Below, piece by piece: positions 52,035 through 62,215 of a DNA stretch of 64,000 bases. The stretch covers positions 13,764,001 through 13,828,000 of the forward strand of contig NC_058158.1 of assembly GCF_020080835.1 (NCBI RefSeq), in the 5' to 3' direction. This DNA is from Cotesia glomerata (Eukaryota; Arthropoda; Insecta; Hymenoptera; Braconidae). Position numbers and translations under genes: made by a program. The notes under the pieces are model-generated. The model made no database searches and had not been told where the DNA came from. It worked only from the letters and a program-made list of their open reading frames with translations. Positions within the stretch are counted from its first letter, which is position 1. Each line of letters starts with the position of its first letter.

Positions 52035-52680
52035 GGCAAACATTCGGTTACCGTTGCAACGGTCGAGTTAGGAATTCCGATATTATACCTAAGTGAGGAC
52101 TTGCCACAGACTTACCTAGTCAAGTTTCATTTTGATAGACCAAGCTTCAGAATACAGGTTGCCGTTATTTCATAACAGTTTGGCAATCCATGACATATCG
52201 AACTTAGGCATTTCCACTGTTTTGCCTAAAGAAGCTCGATCGTGGTATGCCAAGTTTCGGTAAACCTTTGGTTACCGTTATTTCATAACAGTTTGGCAAC
52301 CCATGAAATGCCGAACTTAGGCATTGCCATAGGTTTTCCGAAGTGAGTCCGAACTTGGTGAACCTAACTTCGGTAAGCCTTTGGTTACTGTTATTTCATA
52401 ACAGTTTGGCAATCCATGATATACCGAACTTAGGCATTTCCACAGGTTTGCCTAAGTAAGTCCGAGCTTGGTGAACTAAACTTCGGTAAGCCTTTGGTTA
52501 CCGTTATTTCGTACTAATTTGGCAATCCATGATATCCCGAACTTAGGTATTGCCACAGGTTTGCCTAAATGAGCCCGAGCTTGGTGAACCAAACTTCGGT
52601 AAACCTTTAGTTACCGTTATTTCGTACTAATTAGGCAATCCATTATATGCCGAACTTAGGCAGTGCCAAACTATTACGAG
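52035..52680. repeat. Tandem array, 113-bp period, right arm of element c
   Basis: TCGGTAAACCTTTGGTTACC and variants recur at about 52258, 52371, 52484 and 52597, with an earlier diverged unit near 52145. Each unit also has TTTGGCAATCCATGA and CCGAACTTAGGCA. The word GGTAAACC/GGTTACC is partly self-complementary. Confidence 0.92.
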
Positions 52681-52833
52681 ATTACATCGAATGTGGAATT
52701 CTTTTGGCATACCAATGTTCGGCTTGCCTAATTTAAAATAAATAAGATCCGAATTGGGCTAGCCTAAATTCGGAAAGCCAACTTCGCCCCGAACTGATTT
52801 TTCGGCATACCTCACTAAAATTCTAGTCGGGTA

Positions 52834-53301
52834 AGCGTTTCGGTAAACCTTTGGTTACTGTTATTTCATAACAATTTGGCAACCCATGACATACCAAACT
52901 TAGGCACTTCCACAGTTTTGCCTAAAGAAGCTCGATCGTGGTATGCCAAGTTTCGGTAAACCTTTGGTTACCGTTATTTCATAACAGTTTGGCAACCCAT
53001 GAAATGCCGAACTTAGGCATTGCCACAGATTTTTCGAAGTGAGCCCGAGTTTGGTGAACCAAACTTCGGTAAACCTTTGGTTACCGTTATTTCGTACCAA
53101 TTAGGCAATCCATGATATGCCGAACTTAGGCAGTGCCAAACTATTACGAGATTACATCGAATGTGGAATTCTTTTGGCATACCAATGTTCGGCTTGCCTA
53201 ATTTAAAACAAATAAGATCCGAATTGGGCTAGCCTAAGTTCGGAAAGCCAACTTCGCCCCGAACTGATTTTTCGGCATGCCTCACTAAAATTCTAGTCGA
53301 G
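52834..53301. repeat. Partial duplicate of element c right arm, with second terminus
   Basis: Three more 113-bp units (about 52841, 52954 and 53067) are followed by a near-identical copy of 52669-52831 ending CTAGTCGAG at 53301, then TA. Element c thus has two right ends in tandem, resembling the tandem terminus at 26417-27013. Confidence 0.88.
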
Positions 53302-53492
53302 TACTACCTTAAAGAAAAAAAAAGCAACAATAATCGAAGAAAAATGTTAAAAACAATCAAAAAGGTTTTATTATTGTATTACACACTAGATTTTGTTTAT
53401 AATAAAATTCCGGAAAATTATTAAAATGGTATACAATATAAATTTTAAAAAATATGGAAAGAATTACTAGATTCGATAAACAAAATGATTAA

Positions 53493-54199
53493 AGGGATAT
53501 TCTGGCCTAGAAGCATGAAATTTCAGATAATTTTTGAAGTGCCGTGAAATGCAATCAATATTTTTACCATCTATTTTTTTATAAGTTATTTATTGACATT
53601 ATAAGAATGCAGAAAAAATTTAAAAAATTAGCAACTAAGGAAGTGGGGGGAGGGGGTCTCAAAAAATTGGCACGTGACTATACTCACGATTCCAACCCTC
53701 CTAGTAATCGGAAACAAAAAAATAAAAAAGTTTATTAATCTAGAGTATTGTCGCTATGGTTGGAACTCTGGTCATCCCCAAATTTCAATTTTTGCTATTT
53801 TTAAAAGATTCGAAAAAGTAAAAAAAAATGGTAAAAATATTTTTTTTTTTTTTTTCAGGCAGTTACCATTTTGTAAGAAAATTTTTTTTCAACTATTCCG
53901 TAGTTCTAACCATAACGACATTACTCTAAATTAATAATCTTTTTTATTTTTTTGTTTCCGATTGCTAAGAGGGTTGGAATCATGAGTATAGTCTCGCGCC
54001 AATTTTTTGAGACCCCCCCCCCTTCTTCATCAACTGTTTTTTTTTTAATTTTCAACTTTTTTTATTTTTTTTCTGTATTCTCATAATGTTAATAAATAAC
54101 TTATAAAAAATGGACGGTAAAAATATTGATTATCTTTTTTTTTTTTACGGCACTTCAAAAATTACCTGAAATTTCATGCTTCTAGATCAGAATACCCTC
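53493..54199. mobile_element. Long-arm foldback with TTAA flanks
   Basis: Inverted arms of about 300 bp: the left begins AGGGATATTCTGGCCTAGAA and the right ends TTCTAGATCAGAATACCCTC. Blocks such as GAAATTTCAG, AGTGCCGT and TTGGAATC match in reverse. TTAA lies on both sides (53489-53492 and 54200-54203). The ORFs at 53544-53934 are inside the arms and unsupported. Probable piggyBac- or Kolobok-like MITE by its TTAA. Confidence 0.87.
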
Positions 54200-54203
54200 T
54201 TAA

Positions 54204-54846
54204 GTCTGTATTAAAAAATTATGAACTCAATAAAAAGATACCTAAATATAATAGGTACTACAATATTTATATTTTAGTTTAAACATTTTAATTCATGAAA
54301 TTATTATTATTTTTTTAAAAATATTAATTCAAAAGAAATTATTACCAAGTTAAATAAAAACTAAAATATTTAATTGACCATTTTTTAGAATTGATTATTA
54401 ATATGAATAATATGTTTCATATTAAATGGTATTCCTATCGAATTTGAAAATAACAACGTTTCGTTGGATACTTTGCGACTAGCCGGTATATGAGTTAACT
54501 TAGTAAAAGAAATCTATATTATTAATTATATTTCGCCAACTTCATCATGTCACTTTTTTGGGACGTCATGCGCACGCAGCTCAGAAATTTCACTCTCATC
54601 CAAACGCGCCAAAAGAAGTATAACTTCAAAAACTTTCAAGTAAAAAAATTTGTATTTTTCTATATGCCGAAAAATATCTATTAATACAGAGAATAGCAAA
54701 AATACGAAAATTTATATGCTTAAAACAAGTAAAATAATATCTTAATCCAAGAGTCGTGCCGTACTTGGAACAACTCGGTAATATCTTGAACCAATGTTAC
54801 CGTTTATCTTAATCCAAGAGAAAGAAATTTTCGGGCGAAATTGTAT
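54204..54846. other. AT-rich DNA, no gene seen
   Basis: Only CTTAATCCAAGAG words (54740-54830), distantly like the TCAAG foldbacks. No gene. Confidence 0.5.
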
Positions 54847-55370
54847 AGGGGAGGGTGGGGTATAATGGCCCCCGGGTATAACGGCCCCCCTTCAAAATTT
54901 GGTCGAAAAATATTTTTTTTTTGTTTTACCAAATTATCATAAATTTGATATATTTATATATTTTTGAGCTAATATATTATACCTGGGGTATAACGGCCCC
55001 CCTTCAAAATTTGGTCAAAAAATATTTTTTTTTTTTTTTTCACCAAATTATCATAAATTTTAAAAAGCGTAACAATATTAATATTTTCAAATAAAGTCTC
55101 AAATGTAAATTATTTACAATTATTAAATTATTTATTATTTATATTATTAAATCCTAAGAAAATTATTAATTGTTAGATTGTTTATAATAAATTTTAATAA
55201 AACGTAAAAAAATTAAAATTTTTTAACAAAACATCAAATGCAAATTATTTACAATTATTAAATTTTAATTATTAATTATTATTAATGATGAATTTTCAAA
55301 AACGTAACAATATTGATATTTTAAAATAAAGTCTCAAATGGAAATTATTTACAATTAATTAATTATTTTT

Positions 55371-55510
55371 CACAATAGTGACAAATATATTCTTCAGAAT
55401 AATATTCATTGATTCCCGCACACGAATCATGGGACCATTCCTTGCAACTTTTGCACAATCTATGATTCAGTGGATTTTGAATAAAGTCCATTCCAGTAAA
55501 GGCAATGACA
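55371..55510 (-). pseudogene. C-terminal zinc finger of a CENP-B/pogo-type transposase, decayed
   Basis: The minus strand encodes LCKSCKEWSHDSC, then EEYICHYCEK and a TAA stop. The spacing C-x2-C-x4-H-x2-C ... C-x2-C is the cross-brace finger found at the C-terminus of many insect CENP-B-like transposases. Upstream in another frame CLYWNGLYSKSTES precedes a TAG. The second Cys of that pair is Trp and the frame shifts just afterwards. So at least one nonsense change, one frameshift and one lost ligand are visible. The DDE domain is not detectable upstream. The plus-strand ORF at 55378-55758 is the shadow of this relic. Confidence 0.65.
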
Positions 55511-55824
55511 ATCATTTTTTCCATTTTTTTAGCCTTTATTTAAAAAAAAATTTTTTTTTTTTAATTGACTATTTTTTGTTTTTGAGTTACTCTTTTCTTA
55601 GCTTCACTTATATTTTTTCTTTCATCAAGTTCTTTTCCCGCATAAAAAAGCTATACATCCTTCATCATATACAAAAAATTATATTTTACATATATAAAAA
55701 TATATGTGATTATATAAGGACCCATATGCAAAATTTTGCCGTTTCATATATACAATAATGATATATGTAGTATTATGTATTGATGTTATACTCATAACAT
55801 ATATTTTAATTATATTTTCAGCTA

Positions 55825-56063
55825 AGGTAAAAGCCCCAATATATGATCATGTACCACCCGACTAGAATTTTAGTGAGGCATGCCGAAAAATCAGTTCGGG
55901 GCGAAGTTGGCTTTCCGAACTTAGGCTAGCCCAATCGGATCTTATTTGTTTTAAATTAGGCAAGTCGAACATTGGTATGCCAAAAGAATTCCACATTCGA
56001 TGTGATCCAAATACATGGAGTGATCATATACTGGTACATGATCATATATTGGGGCTTTTATTT
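55825..56063. mobile_element. Hairpin MITE, copy 2, with a foreign fragment in place of part of one arm
   Basis: Starts AGGTAAAAGCCCCAATATAT and ends ATATTGGGGCTTTTATTT, with TA flanks at both ends. Compared with copy 1 (4746-4885), the left arm stops at GTACCA (55856). The remaining left arm and loop are missing, replaced by 55857-56006. The right arm from AAATACATGGAGTGATC is intact. Confidence 0.85.
55857..56006 (-). mobile_element. Solo right end of a CCCG element of type c
   Basis: About 150 bp match the reverse complement of the right end of element c (52682-52831): CCCGACTAGAATTTTAGTGA at 55857, then GGCATGCCGAAAAATCAGTT and TTCCACATTCGATGT. Only one terminus is present. No partner end or target duplication is visible. 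Confidence 0.88.
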
Positions 56064-56369
56064 TATATATGATTAAATATATCGTACATATTATAATCAA
56101 CACTATATTATAAATACACTGTAAAAAAAAACCGGGGTAAGTCCAAAGCGGTGTAGGTGTTAAAATTTGCGGTGTTAAATTCCAACACCGAAAGCGGTGT
56201 TAAAATAACACCGCTGCCGGTGTAAATATTTTTTTCCAGTGTTAAAGCGGTGTTAAAATATTTTTTGATGTTGAAGATATTTTACTCTGTGAATACTTTT
56301 ATTCACTAAATTACTACTATTGGGCAGTATATTCATTAATTCATAAAACTATTAATTATTGAAATGGTA

Positions 56370-57508
56370 CCCGTACAAAAATGGATTGATCAATAATTGA
56401 TCACTACGAGATCACTAAGTGATCAATGATTGATCTCGAGCTGATCAATCATGAGCCTCATAGATCAACGAGAGATCATTCAGAAACCACTAAATGATCA
56501 GTCTATGGAGACAATACGGAAAAATGTCAGAAAATTATTTTACAAACTTTATTGATAAATTTTCGGTCGTAACATAATAATGGCTTGATGATTGGCAATC
56601 AAGCTCTCTAGCTAATTACAAATTAACTTAAATTCTACTATGATTAATCATTAAATCGCCATCTAGAAATAAAATTAAAATTAAAATTACAAAATAACCT
56701 GACTTTGACGTGCTAAAAATAACGCACTATGTCAACCACTTTGGGTTGGAAGACAAGCATCAAAATTAGCACGTGATCGCTTAAAAATTATCTAATGATT
56801 AAGTGATTTTGTAAGAAATTATCCAATGATCATTTAGAGATTAATTTCTTATCGCTGCGAGGTCATATGGTGATTAATCATTGATCAATACGCGATGAAT
56901 TAATAATTATTAAGTGAAAAATTAGCAATCACTTAATGATCAATTAATGATCACTCAGTGATCAATTAATGACCTCTAAGTGATCAGTTAATGATCACTG
57001 AGTGATCAGTTAATAATCACTGAATAATCAATTATTTATTACGAGCTGATCGATCATTGATTACTGGCAGGTGTCTTATTAATCACTGAAATCAGCGATT
57101 GATCATTTTGAAATCACTCAGCGATCAATTTATGAACGCTGAATGATCAATTGATGAACACTCATTGATCAATGAATGATCACTGACTGATCAATTAAAG
57201 ATCACTGAATGATCTATTCTTAATTACTGAGAGATATATTATTGATCATTTAAGAATCAGTTACTAATCATTGAAAGATTATACAGTGATTACTAAGTGA
57301 TCAATCACACACTCATTACTTAATGATCATTAATAAATATTTACTAAGAAGAAATTCAACTTGATTCAGGAGAAAAAATCTATGGTAGACTCATAATTGA
57401 TCAGTTAGTGATCAATGATTGATCAGCTCGAGATCAATCATTGATCACTTAGTGATCTCGTAGTGATCAATTATTGATCAATAATTGATCAATCCATTTT
57501 TTTACGGG
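56370..57508. mobile_element. CCCG-terminus foldback element d (TGATCAAT words)
   Basis: Starts CCCGTACAAAAATGGATTGA and ends TCAATCCATTTTTTTACGGG. Terminal arms of about 90 bp are nearly perfect inverses. TA flanks both ends (56368-56369 and 57509-57510). Copy 1 of the host shows the empty site at about 24797-24810, confirming the 2-bp duplication. Most of the element is degenerate TGATCAAT, AGTGATCA and ATTGATCA words. The core (56520-56800) is AT-rich, with no tRNA-like segment found. Confidence 0.93.
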
Positions 57509-57700
57509 TAGGTGTAAAATTGTATAATTTTTAAAAAAAGTCTGTATTACATAGGCAACAATTTAAATAACTACAAACCGAAATTAAAATTTGTTCTGGA
57601 TGATACTCATAGATTTTTTATATTTTTTTATGTCATACATTTTTTTCTTAACTTTTATAGGCACAATTTTGTTTATTTCAATAAAAAATCATAAAAATTA

Positions 57701-58495
57701 CACCGGCCCACAAAAAAAAAGGTGGTCTGTACTTTTGACCGGACCTACCTATCTTTAAGTATTTTGACGTGCTGAATCCGAATCTGAAGTCAGTTTTGCC
57801 CGTACACCCTCAAAATTATGAGTAAAATGCAAAAAACCCCCAAAAAATTGCGAAAAACTACAATCATCGTTCTCTTCATTCTACTTACACATCATTTTTT
57901 ATAGATTTTAAAATTTTGTGAATATTTCAATTCTAAGATCATATTTCATCCATTAAAATGCACCTGAGTCATTAACAATCGTGATTAATAAATTTTTTCT
58001 CATATTTAAAACTACAATTTTCTCGATTTTTTTTTATTTTTTGAGATTTTTTTTTCATTTTAAAACGTCAATGGGACAAAAAAACTTCAGATTCATATTC
58101 AGTGGAACAAAGTACATAAAAATCATACTCAATCTGAATCTAAAAAATTTTTTTCATCTCGATAATTTCGATTTATCATGATTTCTTGCTTTTTTTTTGG
58201 GGGTTTTTTGCAATTTTTTCAAATTTTGACGGATCAAGGGGCTACTTAACGTTTAGATTTAGATTCAGTGAATTGACGTACATAAAAATCGTACTTGATC
58301 TGGGTTCACATTTACTTATTCATCGCTGTGACTGCAGATTTCCCAATTTTTTGGGTTTTTTTTTTTGCATTTTACTCATAATTTTGAGGGTGTGCGGGCA
58401 AAACTGACTTCAGATTCGGATTTAGCGCGTCAAAATACATAAAGATAGATAGGTCTGGTTAAAAGTACAGACCACTTTTTTTTTGTGGGCCAGTG
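57701..58495. mobile_element. CACYGGCCCACAAAAAAA foldback element, copy 2
   Basis: Same element as 24995-27058 without the third-level insertion. TA flanks at 57699-57700 and 58496-58497. Long inverted arms around an AT-rich centre. The ORFs at 57981-58407 are shadows without motifs. Confidence 0.9.
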
Positions 58496-59796
58496 TAATG
58501 AATACTACTTTAATATATTTTCTATTTATTTTTTTAATTAAAAAACTAAATTTTATTATGTTTTATAGATTTTATAATCTTGATATTTTAAATAGAATGG
58601 TTACTCCTCTTTTACACTGGTATTACTCCGTTTTACACCGATTTAACACCGGAAAAGTTACGCCGGTGTTATTTTACTTTAACACCGCGCGGTGTTAAAA
58701 TAAGTCCATTTTTAACACCGCTCTTTTTACAGTGTAGTATAAGAACAATGTATTTTTCAGTATAATTTAAAATATACATTAAATTATATGTTCAATATAA
58801 TTTTAATATTGGCATTGGTACCAAAATTACAATAGAATGCTGAAGCCAAATAATTCTCTGAAAAAAAGTTATAAAAAAAAAGAAAATATTTCGTGATGTG
58901 TTACTAATTTACTGAAATTCAGATTTGCTTCGACCGTGAACTCGATTGATCAAGTTGCTCTTGAAACTTAAGATATACGACAAACTATTGATTTTTTTTT
59001 TTTTTTATTCATCTTTCCGTTTTGACCTATTTCGACATATCATAAATATCTGGTATTATGTATGGTATTTTATAATAAAATAATATATATTGCCATAGAA
59101 TTGAAATTTTATAAATGAAAGTGTACAGTAATAATCTATCTCAACATATATTTTACGAAAAATATATTTATCTATTATATAGTTTTCTATATAAGTAATT
59201 TTTATATAATAATAGTATATTTTATAACATGTACTAAGTAATATACGGCACTAATATATTTGAACTTATATAGAATCAAATATATCTTCATTATATTAAA
59301 AAAACATTTATTATTTCATATATATAATTTTGCCGCTATATATGATCACATATTCCCCATATAACTTTCCATATATGTTCAGCCATATATAGTTTTTTCA
59401 TGCGGGTTACATTTCAGCGGCAATTTCAAATTTAAATTTAGCAGGAGTATAATGATTTTCATGGCAATTGAATAACCATTATAATTATATTTATTTTTTA
59501 GAAAATAAAAGAGGTTAGGGGCGGAAAGAAACGAGGTGCATCAGGTATAGCAGTTATTTTTCGAATGATAATAAAATCTAGAGAGTGATAAAAATAAGGA
59601 AATACTTTTATATTTTTCAAAGTATTTTTAATGGTGGAAAAAAAAAATTTTTTTTTTATCATTTTTTGGTGGGGGCCGTTATGTCCCAGAAAAAAAATTT
59701 TTTTTACTATTTTTTGGTGGGGGCTGTTATGCCCCAGAAAATAAAAAATTTTTTTTCAATAATTTTTCCAAAATTTTGGTAAATTCGTTCATCATA

Positions 59797-59988
59797 CACG
59801 GAATAAAATAATCTGTGGAAATGACAGATATGGGAATGTTAAATTGACATGGCCAGATTTTGTTAGATTTGCAAAGAAAAACTGTCAAATTTACATAAAT
59901 AATATGTGAAAATAACATAACCATAAGATGTCAGATTTACAGATAAAAACTGTCAAATTTACAGTAATAATATGTAAAAAGTTAATTA
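59797..59988. repeat. CTGTCAAATTTACAG word region, left part
   Basis: ACACGGAATAAAATAATCTG at the left resembles a CACGGA terminus. CTGTCAAATTTACA words recur. Its counterpart, ending TCTTTTTTTCCGTGT, lies at about 62016-62215, inside the next element rather than before it, so the two halves are interleaved. Confidence 0.5.
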
Positions 59989-60459
59989 GGGGAGCCTGGG
60001 GCACGACGGTCCCCTTAACGGTTTTTGAAGGTTCAAGACGGTTTTTGCGGCTTTTAACTATCAAATTCGTTTATTTTCCGTCTGTTTCGAATAAATCAGT
60101 CGAAATTTTGCAAAAAATCAAACAAAAATTTTTTTTTGTGGGGTACGACGGTCTTCTCCCCAAAAAATCATATGAAAACAAATTTTATTTTTTTTTAAGC
60201 CAATGTCATCAAAATCTAGATATAATCCTCCCAGAAAACATCGTCGAGGGAAAACCACGATTCTTAAGTATCGCCCGAAGTCTTGAGTATCGCTGAGAAC
60301 AAAGAAAAAAATCAAAATGAAGCAAAAAAAAGACCTCAGTTAAAAAAAAAAAAAAATTAAATTAAAACCAAAAAATTTGAAAAAAGCTTACATCTTTAAA
60401 AATGTCAATAGTTCACAAGATTCAAAGTTATTTCTTAATTATTGATATTTTTAAAGATG

Positions 60460-61141
60460 CACTGAGAAAAAAAAAATTTTTGTCCAGAAAAAAATTTCTT
60501 GGCTCAAAAATCGTTTAAGGTAGTACCTCCACGAAAAGCATATATCAAGAAATTTATGGAATTTTTTTTATCGAAAGATAAATATATTAATAATTCACCA
60601 CCAAAATTTCAGATCCATTCACCGTACCGTTTTTAATTTACAAAATTGCATCTTTTATACGTAGAGGTATATAGAGATGGTAAAGTTAGTATGAAATCTT
60701 CCGTACCACTCAAGTGAGGCAAATAGATTTCATAGTAACTTTACCATTTCTATATACCCCTACGTGTCAAAGATGCAATTTTGAAAATTAATTATTCAAA
60801 ACGGTGCAGTGAATTGATCTGAAATTTTGGTGGTGAATTATTAATATATTTATCTTTCGATAAAAAAATTCCATAAGTTTCTTGAAATATGCTTTTCGTG
60901 GAGGTACTACCTTGAGATGAATTTTAGTTTTTGACAAAAAATATCAATATTTATCATAATAAAATTTTTGCATTAATTTCGATAGATTTACAAACAAATA
61001 GGTTCACTTGAATTAAACAATAAATACTTCGATTAATTCGATCAATACTTGAGACAAGAAAATATATTCTTGAAAATTATCAAGAATATATATTCCTGTG
61101 ACAAGAAAAATTTTCTCAAGAGTAGTACTTTTTTGTCAGTG
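60460..61141. mobile_element. CACTGAGAAAAAAA foldback with TCAAG words
   Basis: Starts CACTGAGAAAAAAAAAATTT and ends TACTTTTTTGTCAGTG. Inward CTTGGCTC and CTCAAGAG words match in reverse. It hosts the long hairpin at 60519-60911. Confidence 0.72.
60519..60911. mobile_element. Near-perfect 393-bp hairpin element, TTAA-type
   Basis: Arms of about 185 bp are nearly perfect inverses, starting GGTAGTACCTCCACGAAAAG, with a loop of only about 20-30 bp near 60715. The left flank is TTAA (60515-60518) and the right flank TTGA (60912-60915), presumably a mutated TTAA. A transcript through it would fold into a long double-stranded RNA. Confidence 0.9.
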
Positions 61142-61152
61142 TGTAGCTCGTC

Positions 61153-61299
61153 CCGATGTTACGCTCATTAAGAGCTTCCACTTGAGTACCCACATGCATT
61201 TTTGATATATTTTCATATATACATATATATAAATATACAAAATATATGAAAAATTGATGTGGGTACTCAAATGAAACGTCTTGATGAGTGTAACATCGG
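61153..61299. mobile_element. 147-bp hairpin (CCGATGTTACGCTCATTAAG arms)
   Basis: Left CCGATGTTACGCTCATTAAG, then TGAGTACCCACAT. The right has ATGTGGGTACTCAAATGAAA, then GAGTGTAACATCGG. ATATAT-rich loop. Target duplication is not clear. Confidence 0.85.
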
Positions 61300-61395
61300 T
61301 ATAAGTTTATATCTTTAAAACTGTCAATAGTTCATAAGATACAAGGTAATTTCTTAATTATGTATCTAGGGATAGAGCATTTTTGAATTCAGCCT

Positions 61396-61618
61396 ACACA
61401 CAAAAAAATGTTCTTGAATCAAGTATATATTTTTGAAGAGCTCAATATTCTTGGCTTGAGTAGAAAAATTCTTGATTTAAGAAAATTTTTCTTGATTTAA
61501 GGAAACTTTACTTAATTCAAGAATTTTTCGTCTTGATTCAAGACAATTACCCTCTTCAAAATTATATTCTTGGTTCAAGAATTTTTCTCTTGAATCAAGT
61601 TAATTTTTTTTTCTGTGT
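61396..61618. mobile_element. TCAAG-word foldback
   Basis: Starts ACACACAAAAAAATGTTCTT and ends TTAATTTTTTTTTCTGTGT. The interior is TTGATTCAAGA/TCTTGAATCAA words in both orientations. It belongs with 31866-32065. Confidence 0.8.
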
Positions 61619-62015
61619 AAGTACTTATCATCATAAATTGACTATTGGTGAGAATGATATTAAATCATGAAAAGGCCCAACTCCAGGTCAAGACTTTTCC
61701 AACCATACCAAATTTAATCATAAAAACCCATTTTATCATATAAATACACTGGCCACAGAATTTTGCTTATTCTCTTAACAGTATAGATAAATCTAATATT
61801 CATTATTATAGTTATATGTATCTTAATGCTTTTTACTTTCTATGGTTTGCAGATCTGAACAATTATTTTATGTGACCTAATTTTTTCAGTTAAAACTTTA
61901 ATTTTTAAAATATTTTTTTGTTTATTGTTTACATTTCACGAAATGTGAAAATCTTACTCATAAATAACAAGTTCAATTTTTGTTTTAACATAAATTTAAC
62001 TTTTTTTTTTTTAAA

Positions 62016-62215
62016 AGTGAATTTCACATTTTTTTAATGACATTATTACATTGAAAAACTGTAAAATTAACAGTTTTAGATTGACAGTTTTCACAATGTG
62101 AAAATAACATTTTTAACTTTGTAAAATTGACATTTTTGGGTTGACAGCGGTAAATCTGTAAATTTGACAGTTTTTTCTGTAATTTTGACAGAGTCTTTTT
62201 TTCCGTGTAGAGCCA
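62016..62215. repeat. CTGTCAAATTTACAG word region, right part
   Basis: ACTGTAAAATTAACAGTTTT, GATTGACAGTTTTCACA and CTGTAAATTTGACAG words lead to TTTTTTTCCGTGT at about 62203-62215. It is the likely partner of 59797-59988. The intervening order is not a simple nest. Confidence 0.55.

Larger units (their letters stand above)
51277..52831. mobile_element. CCCG-terminus foldback element c (TTCGG/CCGAA words)
   Basis: Starts CCCGACCAGAAATTT and ends AAATTCTAGTCGGG, with TA flanks (51275-51276 and 52832-52833). The left arm (51295-51495) carries CCGAA/TTCGG, CCAAGTT and GGCATGCC words. The AT-rich core is followed by a tRNA-like segment (51920-51995) and a 113-bp tandem array. A 468-bp partial duplicate of the right arm follows directly (52834-53301). 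No transposase. Confidence 0.85.
48792..53308. mobile_element. Possible large TTAA-flanked element (GGTAGTACT ends)
   Basis: GGTAGTACTACC at the left and AGTACTACC at the right are inverted, with TTAA outside both ends (48788-48791 and 53309-53312). The same GGTAGTACC terminus with TTAA occurs on the foldback at 60519-60911. The inverted match is only about 9-10 bp and the interior consists of other elements, so the pairing could be fortuitous. Confidence 0.3.
56117..58734. mobile_element. CACTGTAAAAA element with CGGTGTTAAAA words, copy 2
   Basis: Near-identical to copy 1 (24550-27311) in its native parts, with TA flanks (56115-56116 and 58735-58736). It contains two nested elements: d at 56370-57508, absent in copy 1, and the CACYGGCCCAC element at 57701-58495, shared with copy 1. 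Confidence 0.9.
55637..59406. mobile_element. CCCG-terminus element e (CATATAT words), split by later insertions
   Basis: Starts CCCGCATAAAAAAGCTATA and ends TATATAGTTTTTTCATGCGGG, with TT on both sides (55635-55636 and 59407-59408). Native parts are 55637-55824 and about 58735-59406. Both use CATATATG and GCAAAATTTTGCCG words, the latter found at 55730 and in part at 59326. It hosts a hairpin MITE and the CGGTGT element. The TT duplication is 2 bp like the other CCCG elements. Confidence 0.65.
54848..59745. mobile_element. Decayed CENP-B/pogo-like DNA transposon (GGGGAGGGTGGGG ends), host of nested elements
   Basis: The left end is GGGGAGGGTGGGGTATAATG with TA before it. GGGTATAACGGCCCCCCTTC occurs twice (54875 and 54977). 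Inverse motifs GGTGGGGGCCGTTATGTCCC and GGTGGGGGCTGTTATGCCCC lie at 59669 and 59717. A transposase zinc-finger relic (55371-55510, minus) sits inside. Native sequence is roughly 54848-55636 and 59407-59745, with the rest later insertions. The right boundary is approximate. The TA flank fits the pogo/Tc1 group. Confidence 0.6.
60384..61365. repeat. Direct repeat flanking the nested foldbacks
   Basis: ATCTTTAAAAATGTCAATAG followed by TTCACAAGATTCAA and TTTCTTAATTA at 60391-60445 recurs at about 61309-61360 with a few changes. Probably a small tandem duplication of the host element before or during the foldback insertions. Confidence 0.75.

Noticed and set aside
55378..55758. 126-residue plus-strand ORF
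   Set aside because: It overlaps the minus-strand transposase zinc-finger relic and continues into AT-rich Phe/Ile/Tyr sequence, so it is a shadow.
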